64,000 bases of DNA from Raffaelea ambrosiae (GCA_002778195.1 PCDI01000003.1:682001-746000), one strand, 5' to 3'; positions 1 through 10,766 are shown, counted from the first letter of the stretch. Made by a program: numbers and translations. Notes: generated by a model from the letters alone, not told the origin.

Positions 1-2066
1 TTGCCACATCCAGGCCGCTTTGTGCCGGAGAACCAGCCTCTGGACCCCCATCCACCGGTCAAGGTATGCATGCTGTCGCCATCTGGATGGAGTCGTCTTG
101 TTTGCTTGTTTTCTGTGGTTGTGTTTGTGCATTGGCAGACCAGCTCTTGTATTTGTTCTCCAGGATCAGAGCCAATCCCTTGACAAAACGCGGCTGATAC
201 GTGACATAGGTCATCATTGTTGGGGCGGGCCTCAGCGGGATCATCACGGCCATCCTGCTCTCCCACAAGGTGCCCAACCTGTCCTACACCGTCTTCGACA
301 AGCGAGACCGCGTCGGCGGGACATGGGCCGCCAATGTCTATCCCGGCGTCAGGTGTGACGTCCCGTCCCACTGCTACCGTAAGGGAGAAGAACCCCCCCT
401 CCTACGAACCGGTCATTAACTTTTTTTTTTTCTTTCAAAAGAAACCACATTTGCTCCCAACCCAAACTGGTCCGAATACTACTCCTGCGGCGCCGAGATC
501 TGCGCGTACTACGAACGGCTCGTCGACCAGTATGGGTTGCGGCCGCACATCCGGCTGCAGCACGAGGTGGTCCGGGCGGACTGGGACGCCGACCGGGGCC
601 TCTGGGACATCCAAGTCCGGAGCCTGGAGACGGCTTCTTCCCACCAAAACAAAATCCTCCACGAAACCGCCCCCTTCTTCATCAACGCCCAGGGCCGCCT
701 CAGCGTGCCCAAGATGCCCAACATCCCCGGCCTGCTCACCACCTTCCGCGGCCGCGTCGTCCACACCGGCGACTGGGACCCGGCCCTCGGCGACCTGGCC
801 GGCCAGCGTGTCGCCATCATCGGCAACGGCGCCAGCGGCCAGCAGATCCTCCCCAACCTGTCCCCCAGCGTCGCCCACATCGACCACTACGTCCGCTCGC
901 CCGTCTGGGTCACGCCGTCTTTCCAGAAAAGCCTGGCCGCGGCCGACGCCGCCCACCCGGGCGCGCATCAGTACACCGACGCCGAGAAAAACACGTTCGC
1001 CACCGACCCCCGGGCCTACCTCGCCTACCGCCAGAGCATCGAGGCCCACCTCCACACCAAGTTCCACCGCAACATCCTCGGCAGCCCCGAAAACGAAGAG
1101 CTCCGCCGGGCCTGCATGGCCACGATGCGCGCCCGCGTCGGCGGCAGCGACGCGTGGCTGGCCCGGCTGCTGCCGGACTTTGCCCCCGGGTGCAAGCGCC
1201 TGACGCCGGGGCCGGGATACCTCGAGGCGCTCGTGGACACGGCCCGCGTCGAATACATACAGGACCGCATCACGCACGCCACGGCCACGGGATTGGTGAC
1301 CCGCGACAACACCGAGAGGCCCGTGGATGTCGTCATTGCCGCCACCGGCTTTGCCAGCGGGTTTGTCCCGTACTTTCCGACCGTGGGCCGCAACGGCGTC
1401 GACCTGAGGGAGGCATGGTCCCCTGGCGGGGGGACTTCCGACCGGGCTTCCGATCGGGCCTCCGATCGTCCCTCCGGCGGCTACCCCGCGTCCTACTTTG
1501 GCGTCATGGCCGCCGACATGCCCAACTACTTCTTCGTCCTGCAGGCCCAGACCAACGGCGGCGGCGGATCCATCCCGCTGCAGGTCGAGCTCTCGGCGAC
1601 GTACATTGCCAAGGTGCTGCGCAAGATGCAGCTGCAGCAGTACCGGTCCATCACGCCGTCACGGGCGGCCGTGCAGGACTTCAACGACTACTGCCAGGGG
1701 TATTTCGCCGACAAGGTGATCAGTGATCGGTGCAGCTCGTGGCTGAAGACGGGCCCTCCAGATGCGGACGATGCGACGACGGCGGCGACGACAGCAACGA
1801 CAGCCAACCCCCATCAGGAGTCCCGGAACGTGGTGTGGTGGCCGGGGTCGGGTCACCACCGGATCCAGACGAGCCTGGACCCGCGATGGGAAGACTTTGA
1901 GTACGAGCGGCAGCCCGGCAGGGCAGCCCAGGCCAACCGGTATGCGTACTTTGGCAACGGGTGGACGACGCGGGAACAAAGGGGCGGCGTGGAGCAGCTG
2001 GCGTCGTACCTCAAGATGCCCGAGGAGGTGGACCTGCGGAGGCTGCACGAGGAGTGGTTCGAGTAA
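1..2066 (+). CDS. Baeyer-Villiger-type FAD monooxygenase (5' end outside window)
   Basis: Flavoprotein monooxygenase that uses NADPH and O2, probably inserting oxygen into a ketone. Exons 1-63, 210-378 and 442-2066; both junctions keep frame, and the second joins a split Gln codon. About 618 residues are visible; the start lies upstream of the window. The first Rossmann motif (VIIVGAGLSG) begins exon 2. The Baeyer-Villiger fingerprint FxGxxxHxxxW[P/D] is read as FRGRVVHTGDWDP at about 744-782, followed by the NADPH-binding motif IIGNGASG. An ATGF motif (VVIAATGF, near 1330-1355) precedes the C-terminal half. There is a low-complexity SDRA repeat at about 1437-1475 and a Thr/Ala-rich stretch near 1765-1810. 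The overall look resembles fungal MoxY/steroid-monooxygenase relatives, often found in secondary metabolism, but no cluster partner is visible here. The substrate is unknown. Confidence 0.88.
1437..1478 (+). repeat. Imperfect 12-bp tandem repeat inside the monooxygenase CDS
   Basis: The in-frame degenerate repeat of TCCGATCGGGCC-like units encodes SDRA, SDRA, SDRP. It lies between the ATGF motif and the C-terminal conserved block, probably in a surface loop. Confidence 0.6.
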
Positions 2067-2587
2067 TGGACGAGACATGCAGATAGGCATTCTCCCGACA
2101 GACGGGCTTAAACGAGGGGCTTATCTCAATGCCACCGGGAGGGGGAAAGAATCAAGTAGACGGCGGAGATACTAACGGGGATGGATACCAAGAAAAGAAG
2201 AGATACCATAATAGAAAGATACCACGGAAGGCGCCAACTGGAAACCAGAAACGGCATTGATAAGGATCGATCGATCCGGAACCCATCTTCCCCTTCCGTA
2301 GATAAACCGGGCTGCTTTTTTTCTAGAGCACGCGTGGCCGAAAAGGAATGCTGGTCTTGTACACCAGCTTTCTGTTGCATTGGGCCGCCGGCCATTTGCG
2401 GTCTCGTGTAAGCCGACTATTTGTATGCAAATCCTACCCGTGGCTGAGCTTCACCATTGGCTAAAACGCCGTCCTTTTGACAGGACCTCGGAGACCTTTC
2501 TTCTTCTTCTTTTTCTTCTTTGGGCCAGTAGACGAGTGGAGAAGAAAAGAATAAGAAGAAAACGAAAACGAGAACGAGAACGAAACC
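2067..2587. other. Intergenic region, monooxygenase to cyclase-family gene
   Basis: No gene is supported here. It holds the 3' flank of the monooxygenase and the promoter of the downstream gene. A CTT-rich tract near 2496-2520 and a purine-rich leader (2536-2587, GAAAACGAGAACG-like repeats) run directly into the next start codon. Confidence 0.6.
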
Positions 2588-3796
2588 ATGGCAACAGCAT
2601 GGCTCCGTAGCGCCGTGGCCAGTCGTGGGCTCGCCCGTGGTGTGTCGGGCTCGAGGGGCGTCGTGGGAGTTCCAAACAGCAACTCCCGCGTATCGTCTGC
2701 TCCCCAGATCACCATCACCACCACCACCATCCACCCCCGCCGCGGCCTGGCCGTCGCCGCCGCCGCCGCCGCCGCCGCCCCGTTCAGACAGCCATCCAAG
2801 ATTGTCGACCTCAGCCGCGACCTCTACCACCGCGCCCTCGCCCACCCGTTCCACCCCCCCGTCGTCATCACCCCGTGGGACACCCACCAGCCCATGCGCG
2901 CCGGCCACACGGTGTTCGAGACGGCCTCGTACTCGATTGCCTTTAGCGACCATGCCGGCACCCACGTCGACGCGCCCAAGCACTTTGACGCCCGGCCGGG
3001 CGCGCTGTCGGTGGACCAGATGCCGCTGAGCATGTTCTACACGGCGGGGCTGGCGCTGGACCTGTCGCATGTGGAGCTGGGGGCGACGATCGGGGTGGAC
3101 GAGATGGAGGCGGCCTTGGCCGCGAGCGGGCAGGACATCCAGCCGGGCGACACGGTGCTGCTGTACATGGCGTACAACAAGCGGGTGGACCACGACGATC
3201 CGCGATGGCAGGTACGTGTGAGGGGGGGGGAAGGGAGAGAAGATGGGAGACGGGAGATGTAAAGATGAAGGGGAAGAACAAAGATTGAAGACCATGCTAT
3301 TCTTCCTGTCTCGTGGCCCTTTTTCATTTTGCTTATATTGTCTTTGGATCTCGTCTTTTTTTCCTTTTTTTCTCGAATAATTGTTTCCATATCTTTTGTT
3401 ATTCGGTAATTCCTTGCATTCATCGCTTTTTTCTTTTTTTTTTCTTTTTTTCTTTTTTTCCCCTTTTTTTTTCCCTTCTTTTTTTCTTTCTACTTTTCTT
3501 GTCCTCCTCACTAACACAAACAGCACATCTTCCCCGGCCTCCACCCCGATTCCGTCCACTGGCTCGCCGACAAGGGCTGCAAGCTCTTTGGCGTCGAGGC
3601 CGTCTCGCCCGCACCCGAGGGCGAGCTCAACTTCATGGCCCACAACATCTGCCGGGACCGGGGCATCACGCACATGGAGGCGATGGACCACCTGGACGAG
3701 GTCGTCGGCCAGGGACGGTTCCGCTTCATCGGGTTCCCGTTGAAGCTGCGGGGGCTGAGCGGGAGTCCCATCCGGGCGGTGGCAGTGTTTGAGTAG
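2588..3796 (+). CDS. Cyclase-family metal-dependent hydrolase, possible mitochondrial leader
   Basis: Two exons, 2588-3211 and 3524-3796, give 298 residues. The 312-nt intron has GTACGT donor, a CTAAC branch site at 3511 and CAG acceptor, and both exons are in phase 0. The core carries the cyclase-family (PF04199, KynB/isatin hydrolase fold) metal signature HAGTHVDAPKHF at about residues 121-132. Proteins of this fold hydrolyse amides or cyclic amides such as N-formylkynurenine; the actual substrate here is not shown. The first 45 residues (MATAWLRSAVASRGLARG...) are Arg/Ala/Ser-rich and lack acidic residues, as in a mitochondrial presequence, and precede the domain start near KIVDLSRDL. A glycosyl-poor soluble enzyme is expected. 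The intron is extremely T-rich at 3421-3500. Function beyond family level is uncertain. Confidence 0.85.
3421..3500 (+). repeat. T-rich low-complexity tract in intron
   Basis: Long runs of T broken by single C residues occupy the 3' half of the cyclase-family intron, directly before the branch site and acceptor. It acts as an exaggerated polypyrimidine tract. Confidence 0.7.
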
Positions 3797-4169
3797 CAGT
3801 GAGCTGTTGGTGGATGACACAACGTGCCGTTGTTGGGCGATGTGTCAACGACGAGAATGTCACCAGTGGTCATTGGTCGTTGAAGTTCGAATGTATCACA
3901 ACATACGACATGCGGTTCTTGCCATGAACATGTATGAAACAAGACTTTAGAAATAGCTGCCAAAAGGGAAAGAAAAAAAAAAAAGAAAAGACCTGATCAG
4001 GAAAAATCATTTCTGCCTGTGCGGCTTCTGCGGCTCCTCTACCTAAAATGGGGACCCAAATTCCATACACTGTAATAAGATACACAAAAAAGAAAAAAGT
4101 ACTGCCACCCCCGTCTTTTCTCCATGTCTTCTCTTCTCTTCTCCATGTCTCGACGCCAGCCTCCCTTTT
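3797..4169. other. Convergent intergenic region
   Basis: The 3' flanks of the cyclase-family gene (+) and acyl-CoA oxidase (-) meet here. A-rich tract near 3971-3987; no gene seen. Confidence 0.6.
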
Positions 4170-6275
4170 TTACAACTTCGCCTTGGCGCCGTCCTCCTTG
4201 AAGAGCACCGACGAGTTCGGGTTCGGGTCAAAGACAATGTCGTTGATCGGGTTGTGCTCCGAGGCCCGCTTGAACAGGTCCTCGTACACCTTGCCGTCGT
4301 ACCGGCCCAGCGAGCTGTCCAGCTGCCAGTCGGGGAACGCCCACGCGTCCACCAGCCGGATCGTGTGCGGCCGCACCTCCTCCAGCAGCGCCAGCGTGCG
4401 CTTCGTCGTGGCCAGCTGGATCTGGCGCACCGTCGTGGCCGCGCTGGTGAAGAACTCGGCCGCCTGGTTGGACAGGTGGTACACGGCAAACAGCTGGAAG
4501 AGCTGGTGCAGCACCTCGAGCGTCGTGCCGTCCGGCAGCGCCGCCTTGGTGGCCGGGTCCTGCAGGGCCTCGTAGAAGTTCTTGACCACCTCGTACTGCG
4601 CAAACGCCGTCGACAGCCGCCAAAAGTCGATCAGCAGGCTGTTCCACGGCTGCTTGTCCTCGTCGCGGTGCTTGAGCGCCTCAAAGGCCAAGAAGGCCAC
4701 GCGCCACGCAAACGCGTCGACCAGGTCCTGGTCGTCGTCCAGCACGTCAAAGGCCGCGCCCACGTCGCGCCGCCGGATGAACTCGGCAAACACGCGGCCG
4801 ATATTGTTGGTCGGCGGCTTGCCCGCCAGCACGCCGCGCGCCGCCTTGAGCAGGTAGCGCGCCACCTGCTGCGTCAGCATGTAGTTGTCGCCCTCCCACG
4901 TCACCGTCGGCAGGTAGTCGGCATACCACGTGCCGATGCCGCTGAACGACGAGTAGCCGTGTCCGCCGCACGCCCGCCGGCACACCTCCAGGCCCTCTGC
5001 CGCCGTCGTCGACGCAAACGCCTTGAGCGCGCACGAGATCGCGTGCAGGTCCGCCAGCAGGTCGCTGCCGGGCGCCAGCTCCTCCGGCCCGGGGCCGCGC
5101 AGCGCGTCCTTGCCGCGCGCCCGCGCGTCCTGCAGCTGCGCCATGCGCTTCTGGTTGGCCTCGTACAGGTTGATCATGGCCCGGCCCGTAAAGTACAGCG
5201 CGTACGACGACGCCAGCAGCGGCAGGATGCGGTACTGCACCATCGTGTAGTTGAGCACCGCGTTCTCGCCCGGCGCGTCCTTGGGCGCGTCGCGGTCCTG
5301 GAACTGCCGGCGCACGGCGCAGTAGCGCGACGCAATCGTCACGCCGCGCGCCAGCGTCGAGCCCGACTGCATCACAATGTTGGACCGCACGTACGTCAGG
5401 GTGCCGTAGATGAGCGACGGGTTGGCCGGCCGGATGTACTTGCCCGTCTCCGGGTCGATGCCCGAGAAGCGCGCGAGCATGTTCTCGTGCGGGATCTTGA
5501 CGTGGTTGAACAGCAGGAAGCCGTTGTCCATCGTGTTGTAGCCAAACTTAGGGCCGATGTCGCCGACGTGGACGTTGGGCAGCGGCAGGTGCGTCTTCAT
5601 GTCGCGCACGGGCACCACAAAGGGGTGCGGGCCGTACGACCGCCCGTTGAGGAGCAGCTGGGCCACCACCACGGCGTGCGTGGCGTTCTTGCCCAGCGAG
5701 CCGATCCACCACTTGGAGGCCGTCAGGTGCGGCGAGTGGATGGTAAAGGTCTTGTCCGCCTGGTTCCACGTCGCCGTGGTCTCGAGGCCGCGCACGTTGG
5801 AGCCGTGGCCCAGCTCCGTCTGCGCGTAGCAGCCAATGATCTCGTAGTTGCGGGCCTTCTCCAGGAACTTCTTGTGCTGCACCGGGGTGCCCTGCTCCTC
5901 GAGCGTCTTGAGGAACATGTGCGCGTGCAGGCCGTAGGGCGTGGGCTCGCTGATGAGCTCGTTGGCGACCTGGTACTCCTCGTTGGTCCAGTTGTGCTTG
6001 ACGCTGAGCAGGCGCAGAGCCTTGCCGCGGGCCAGGGCGGCCTTGAGGCGGTCGTGGCGGCCGCGGAAGTAGTCCTGGGTCTTGTCGAACACGGGGTCGG
6101 CCTGCAGGATCTCGAGGATGCGGGCGTTGCGCTGGAGCACCTCGCGCGTGAACAGGAAGTCGGAGAGCTGCTCGACGTTGACATTCGAGCTGGCACGCTC
6201 CTGGGCGAGCAGCTCGGAGCCCTGGGGGCCCGAGGGCTTGAGGGCCTTGACCCAGTCAGGGTTGGGAGCCGGCAT
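4170..6275 (-). CDS. POX1: Peroxisomal acyl-coenzyme A oxidase
   Basis: Single-exon gene of 701 residues, the usual length for fungal acyl-CoA oxidases. The enzyme catalyses the first step of peroxisomal beta-oxidation, acyl-CoA to trans-2-enoyl-CoA, with FAD reduction and H2O2 release. Visible landmarks are the FAD/substrate loop CYAQTELGHGSNV near residue 150, the ACGGHGYSSFSG motif near residue 435, and the catalytic glutamate in TWEGDN near residue 458. The C-terminus ends in Ala-Lys-Leu, a canonical PTS1 peroxisomal import signal. The start is the first in-frame ATG after a GGT-repeat leader. It is divergent from the Pgc1-like gene with a 2.5 kb gap; that gap holds three CCTCGG/CCGAGG cores, the type of site bound by fatty-acid regulators FarA/FarB, so fatty-acid induction is plausible. 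Catabolic role with peroxisomal catalase is inferred from the family. Confidence 0.95.
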   Translation of the reverse strand: MPAPNPDWVKALKPSGPQGSELLAQERASSNVNVEQLSDFLFTREVLQRNARILEILQADPVFDKTQDYFRGRHDRLKAALARGKALRLLSVKHNWTNEEYQVANELISEPTPYGLHAHMFLKTLEEQGTPVQHKKFLEKARNYEIIGCYAQTELGHGSNVRGLETTATWNQADKTFTIHSPHLTASKWWIGSLGKNATHAVVVAQLLLNGRSYGPHPFVVPVRDMKTHLPLPNVHVGDIGPKFGYNTMDNGFLLFNHVKIPHENMLARFSGIDPETGKYIRPANPSLIYGTLTYVRSNIVMQSGSTLARGVTIASRYCAVRRQFQDRDAPKDAPGENAVLNYTMVQYRILPLLASSYALYFTGRAMINLYEANQKRMAQLQDARARGKDALRGPGPEELAPGSDLLADLHAISCALKAFASTTAAEGLEVCRRACGGHGYSSFSGIGTWYADYLPTVTWEGDNYMLTQQVARYLLKAARGVLAGKPPTNNIGRVFAEFIRRRDVGAAFDVLDDDQDLVDAFAWRVAFLAFEALKHRDEDKQPWNSLLIDFWRLSTAFAQYEVVKNFYEALQDPATKAALPDGTTLEVLHQLFQLFAVYHLSNQAAEFFTSAATTVRQIQLATTKRTLALLEEVRPHTIRLVDAWAFPDWQLDSSLGRYDGKVYEDLFKRASEHNPINDIVFDPNPNSSVLFKEDGAKAKL

Positions 6276-6293
6276 TGTGACGTTGTGTGGTGT

Positions 6294-6321
6294 TGGTGGT
6301 GGTGGTGGTGGTGGTGGTGGT
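6294..6321 (+). repeat. GGT trinucleotide microsatellite
   Basis: Eight to nine uninterrupted GGT units sit 20 bp upstream of the acyl-CoA oxidase start codon, read as ACC repeats in its 5' UTR. Confidence 0.85.
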
Positions 6322-6664
6322 CAAGGAAAGAAAGGATGAGAAGATGAGAATGAGAATGAAAAGGATGGAAATGGCAGGAGAGGAGAACAAGGAATTGGGA
6401 GAGAAAGAAAAGATGGCAGGAAGCAGAGAAAAAGGGATAAAGATGGGGGAAAAAAGAAAGCTCTGCAAGACAATGGCAGAACACGCGCAGCTGACCGTGG
6501 ACGACACAAGGGAGGCTGCTGGTGCAAGAAGGCAAGAAAGATACTGTCTCGGGGCGGATACGTTATTTATTGGCCTTCTGGGGGGGGGGTCGCTGCTCGG
6601 CGTCAGCGCACGCGGTCTCGCACACCCTGACTAGAACCCCCGGCCCAGCCCCATCCAGATTGTG

Positions 6665-6670
6665 CCTCGG
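6665..6670 (+). promoter_or_regulatory. Candidate fatty-acid response core CCTCGG (proximal)
   Basis: Exact CCTCGG hexamer 390 bp upstream of the acyl-CoA oxidase start. FarA/FarB and Ctf1-type Zn2Cys6 regulators bind this core in fungi. Occupancy is inferred, not shown. Confidence 0.4.
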
Positions 6671-6942
6671 CTGGTCAGAAACTTTGCCAGCCAAAACCAA
6701 GCCCCCCCGCAAACGGACTAAACTACTCCATACTCCGGACTGCTCCGCAAATGGCAACACGCCCCCAAGACCAAGGAATACCTAGGTCCCCGCGCAAAGT
6801 GGCCTCATTCCTGGGCCGCCAGGATGTGGCAAGCCGGCACCGTTTTGCTCGCACATGTATATCTGGCAAAGCTACGGGGCGTAGGATTGCCGGGGAAGGG
6901 GGCGCGCTGTCCTGGGGTTGGCTGGCCATCCTCTCCAATGTT

Positions 6943-6948
6943 CCGAGG
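6943..6948 (-). promoter_or_regulatory. Candidate fatty-acid response core (CCGAGG on + strand)
   Basis: Reverse-complement copy of CCTCGG, 668 bp upstream of the acyl-CoA oxidase start. Confidence 0.35.
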
Positions 6949-7056
6949 CCTTAAAAATGACGATCGGCTGATGCTACCGGGGGCAAGCACACTGTGGCCA
7001 GCGCGCGCACGCAAGACCAGACAGAGAAGGCAAACAGGTCCCGTCCAGCCCAATGG

Positions 7057-7062
7057 CCTCGG
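7057..7062 (+). promoter_or_regulatory. Candidate fatty-acid response core CCTCGG (distal)
   Basis: Third CCTCGG hexamer, 782 bp upstream of the acyl-CoA oxidase start. Confidence 0.3.
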
Positions 7063-7624
7063 CTCAGGGCATTTGGCCCATCTCCTTCCTATCCGGCTGT
7101 TGCGACTTTGCAACGGCCACGTAGGTGCAAGAGCGCGCAAACATTCTTAAATGCACGCTGTGCCGTGGCCGTATTTTGCCTTGCTCCGTATTGTCTCATG
7201 ACTCCATTGTCCCGAAAAATCAAGCGATGCTTCTACCTTGCCTCGTCTCCGAGTGTTGTCTGTCTGAACATGCCCAAGAGGCCGCACACCATCCTAGCAA
7301 CCGACCTGATCCGCCGTCCTGGCCCGAAATATGTAAGATTATCGGCCAGACTGCCTCCAACATCTCCAATTGCTTCCCCAACTCTGCCTCCAATCTGGCT
7401 GAATGGTCAGACTCTACAGCCCTCCAAAACCACCCATTATCACGTGTGAAACGCTAATATTAGAGCGCATAGAGCCCATCGACCCTGAGCTAGCGACCGG
7501 CTGTCCCATCAGTGACGATGTTGGACCCTGGAATCGACGATACAGCGCGCGTCTTTCCATCTGATAAGGGATGCTGCGACACGGGTCCACGGTGGCGCGT
7601 GTGTCTCCGGTTGAGAAAAAGTGA

Positions 7625-7652
7625 GGCTCCCTTTGACATGTGAAAGGGAGCC
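7625..7652. repeat. Near-perfect 28-bp palindrome
   Basis: Arms GGCTCCCTTT and AAAGGGAGCC flank a central palindromic ACATGT; only the G/G pair at positions 7635 and 7642 breaks symmetry. It could be an extended dimeric protein-binding site or a hairpin. It lies about 1.2 kb upstream of the Pgc1-like gene and 1.35 kb upstream of the acyl-CoA oxidase. Confidence 0.7.
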
Positions 7653-8796
7653 GCAGGCCGATGCACTGGCCAGCTGGACACTGTACACAGGCCAAACAGC
7701 AGATCCCCACTTCTTTTGTCAGCAGGACAGACACGGGTCGATTTTTGCTCGCACCATCCACGTGATTTTTCTGCTGACACGACACGGAGAAAAGAGAATA
7801 AATGTCTGTCACGTGGCAGCCCGAATCCCGTGCACGGCGGACGTGTCGCTGCAATTTAACGCCGACATAGCGCTGCGCCAGAACGCCGTTGCTCTGCGTC
7901 AGCTCGGGAGATTTTTTTCTTTTTTTTTTTCTTCTTTTTTTTTCTTGTTTTGCCTGCTGCAACCTCTTTGTCCAGCTTCTTTGTGTCCACGACGCCTGGA
8001 CAAGGTGCGCAGACGAGGCTGGGCGGCACAGCTGTGCCTGGCGGCATTTGCCACCAAAGAGAGAACGACGGGGAACTTTTACACTGGTCAAGTCCGTCGC
8101 CGGCCGGTCACGAGGAAAGCCCAACCATTGGCGCCCAAAAAACAAGTACTTTGTAGCAACTGGGGACTCCAAGCTGGCATATCTTACATTTTCTCACACG
8201 GCTCTGTGGGCAGCTCTGGGCTATGAGCTCTCATTACGACACATCGTGCAGCATGCCACTTACACCAGTCCTGATTGGTGGGTGCAGCTGGGACGCATGG
8301 CCCGAGACGCCACGCTCGCCGTTCCCTGACTAAATGGGCATGCGCATGCGCCGGACCCGGAACTCTGCTCCGCAAATCCCGGAAAGACGACTTTTTTTTT
8401 CTTGTTTTTATTTCCTGTTCTTGCGTTGTCGCATGCATTGCCTTCGTACAGATCGGTTCTCATTTCTTGGGCATTCGGCAGAGTACAAAGTCGGTGCGTG
8501 ACAAAAAGAAACGGAATGGCCGCTTCGTAGACGACATCCCTTTCCTTGCTTCCTTTCTCGTCTTTCTTTTTTTCTCCTCCTCCTCCTCATCCTCCTCCGC
8601 ACTTCCCCTCTCGAGCTCTGGCGTCATCTGCAGCACCTGCGTGATCCTCAGCTAGCTCCCCCGAGACGTTTGCTGCAAAGTGTATTTCTTGACAAATTCC
8701 TCGTCCTCGCCGACTTCCTCTCCCGTTCCTTGCTACTCATACTTGGGGGGGAGGGTCTCTCTTTTATTTCCTACTTGGACAATATCATTTTGCACA

Positions 8797-10172
8797 ATGT
8801 CGTCTTCCACGCTGTCCCCGGACGTCTCGGCCGCGGCCACCGGGACCTCCTTTTCGTCAGCTTCGTCCGTGCCTTCACCAGCGGTAACGGCGTCTGGCAG
8901 GACCACCACCACTGTGCCCTCTCCGCTATCGCAGCCGACCACTCCGGGCTCGCCAGCAGCAGCAGTCGTCCCCTATCTTCCGCATCTGGCATCATCTGAT
9001 TCCTCGAAGAGCAAGCCAAAGACGCCCCAGAACATTGCCCACCGCGGCTTCCGTGCCCGCTTCCCAGAAAATTCCATTGAAGCTTTCCAGAAGGCCCTCG
9101 ATGTCGGCCATGCCGACGGCCTCGAGACCGATGTCCACCTGACCAAGGACAAGGTCGTGGTCTTGTCGCACGACCCGACGCTGAAGCGCTGCTTTGGTCG
9201 GCCCGACAAGATCCGAGACCTCGACTGGTCCTTTATCAAGAACCTGCGCACCACCAAGGAGCCCCACGTGCCTATGGCCCGTCTGGACGAGCTGCTCAGC
9301 TTCTTGTCTGCTCCTGGTCGGGAGAGTGTGTGGGTGCTGTTGGACATCAAGGTAGTCTTCCCCTTCCCTTTTCCGTTGTACTTGGGTGCACGCGGATCAC
9401 CACAGCCCCTGCTAATACCATCTCCAAGCGTGACGATGACCCCGAAGAACTGGTCCGGCGCATGGCCGAGACCATCAAACAAGCACCAGGCGACTGGTCT
9501 CATCGCATTGTTCTCGGCTGCTGGCAGGTAGGCAGGAGACTGACCTCCCCCCCTCACCTAAACCAGTCGCTCTCAATCTCGTGTTATTGACCCCTCCCCC
9601 TTCCCCCCCCACCCCCCTACCAGGCAAACTATGTCCGCCTCTGCGAAGATCTCCTGCCCGGCTTCGGCATCTCGCTCATTGCCTTCTCCGTCCCTTACGC
9701 CAACGAGCTGCTCCGCTACGACTCCGTCCAGTACTACAACATGAACCAGAACGTGCTCCTGGGCCCCATCGGCGGCGCCTTCCTGACCAAGGCCAAGAAG
9801 CTCGGCCGCCACATCTTTGCCTGGACCGTCAACGCGCCCGAGTGGATGCAGTGGAGCATCGAGAAGGAGCTCGACGGCGTCATCAGCGACGACCCGGCGC
9901 TGTATGCGGAGGTGCGGCAGAAGTGGGAGGAGGAGGCCGCCGCCGACGAAGACGACAAAGACTCGAAAGAGAGCTCTCCTCTTGCGAAGAAGCCCGCACA
10001 CCGCAAGATCACCGCCACCGGGACCACCTTTACCGGGTTGCACATCCGCCGCTGGGCGCGGCTGTACAGCTGGGCCGGCTTCATGCAGACGATGGTGCTG
10101 CTGTTCACAGGTCTGGCGCGTCTGCGCTGGGGTCCAGCGCGGAAGCGCATCGATGCTGCCCTAAAGAGGTAA
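8797..10172 (+). CDS. PGC1: Pgc1-like phosphatidylglycerol phospholipase C (GDPD family)
   Basis: Three exons, 8797-9351, 9429-9527 and 9624-10172, all phase 0, give 400 residues. The protein has a Ser/Thr/Pro-rich N-terminus of about 75 residues, then a glycerophosphodiester phosphodiesterase TIM barrel. Catalytic signatures are IAHRGFRARFPENS near residue 80, LETDVHLTKD near 109 and LSHDPTLKRCFG near 124. These match the order HRG, ExD, H of the family. The C-terminal 45 residues hold a hydrophobic stretch (LYSWAGFMQTMVLLFTGLA) after a charged linker, like the membrane-inserting tail of yeast Pgc1, which degrades phosphatidylglycerol on mitochondria and lipid droplets. The first ATG of the longer upstream frame (8680) was rejected because it lies in a pyrimidine-rich leader; ATG 8797 has A at -3. 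Orthology to Pgc1 rather than another GDPD is likely but not proven. Confidence 0.85.
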
Positions 10173-10766
10173 CAACCCGCAGCCACACAAACACTTGGTC
10201 GTTTGTTACACTTGGCTGCTTGTTTGCCACAAGATCGGGGGTTTTTTTTTTACGTATATGACTGTTGTCTTGGTTGATGGGATTGGCGGGTTGTACACAC
10301 ACATACACGTATATTTGTCTTTGGCTTTTTCCTTGGCTTCTCCTGAAAAGGAGAACATGATCTGATGGGAGAATATGACATGATGACGAAAACATTCATT
10401 CCACTGGGCATTACAAAAAAAAAAGGGGGAACATTCTTGGGGAAGTATCTAAAATGGCCAACTGGGCTCATAGGATAATGCAAATTACGGGTCGGGATAA
10501 ACACGCTTGTCTCGATCCTTGTTGGGTTTTCTGTCCTTCGTTCTAGTAAGTCACTAGTTTTACAAGCCTATATGAACAGTAGAAGCTACACTTTTTGTGT
10601 GTAGGTCGACACCGCAGCCTCCCTTCGCTGCAATGGATCTTCTAGTAGCTGTAGTTGTCTTTGTACAAATTTGGAGACCGGCATGTTCACAGATTGGAAC
10701 AGTCCGTATGTTTCTGGCTCCCATCGTCTCTCGTGCATATTGGTCCTCCGGGCTTTCAGCACCCTT
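10173..10766. other. Convergent intergenic region, Pgc1-like / GPI11
   Basis: Shared 3' flanks of two genes. AT-rich patches and short homopolymers only; no gene or structured RNA seen. Confidence 0.6.

Larger units (their letters stand above)
6276..8796. other. Long divergent promoter region, acyl-CoA oxidase / Pgc1-like gene
   Basis: About 2.5 kb with no supported gene; several open frames lack domain signals. It contains a GGT microsatellite, a CT-rich leader for the acyl-CoA oxidase (6320-6540 on the minus strand), three CCTCGG-type sites, a near-perfect palindrome at 7625-7652, E-box-like CACGTG hexamers near 7442 and 7810, and T-rich tracts near 7913-7945 and 8392-8412. Confidence 0.6.

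Noticed and set aside
4254..6347. A 697-codon open frame on the plus strand opposite the acyl-CoA oxidase
   Set aside because: It is the antisense of a well-identified oxidase gene in GC-rich DNA. Its translation is Arg/Val/His-rich repeats without a domain, as expected for a shadow frame.
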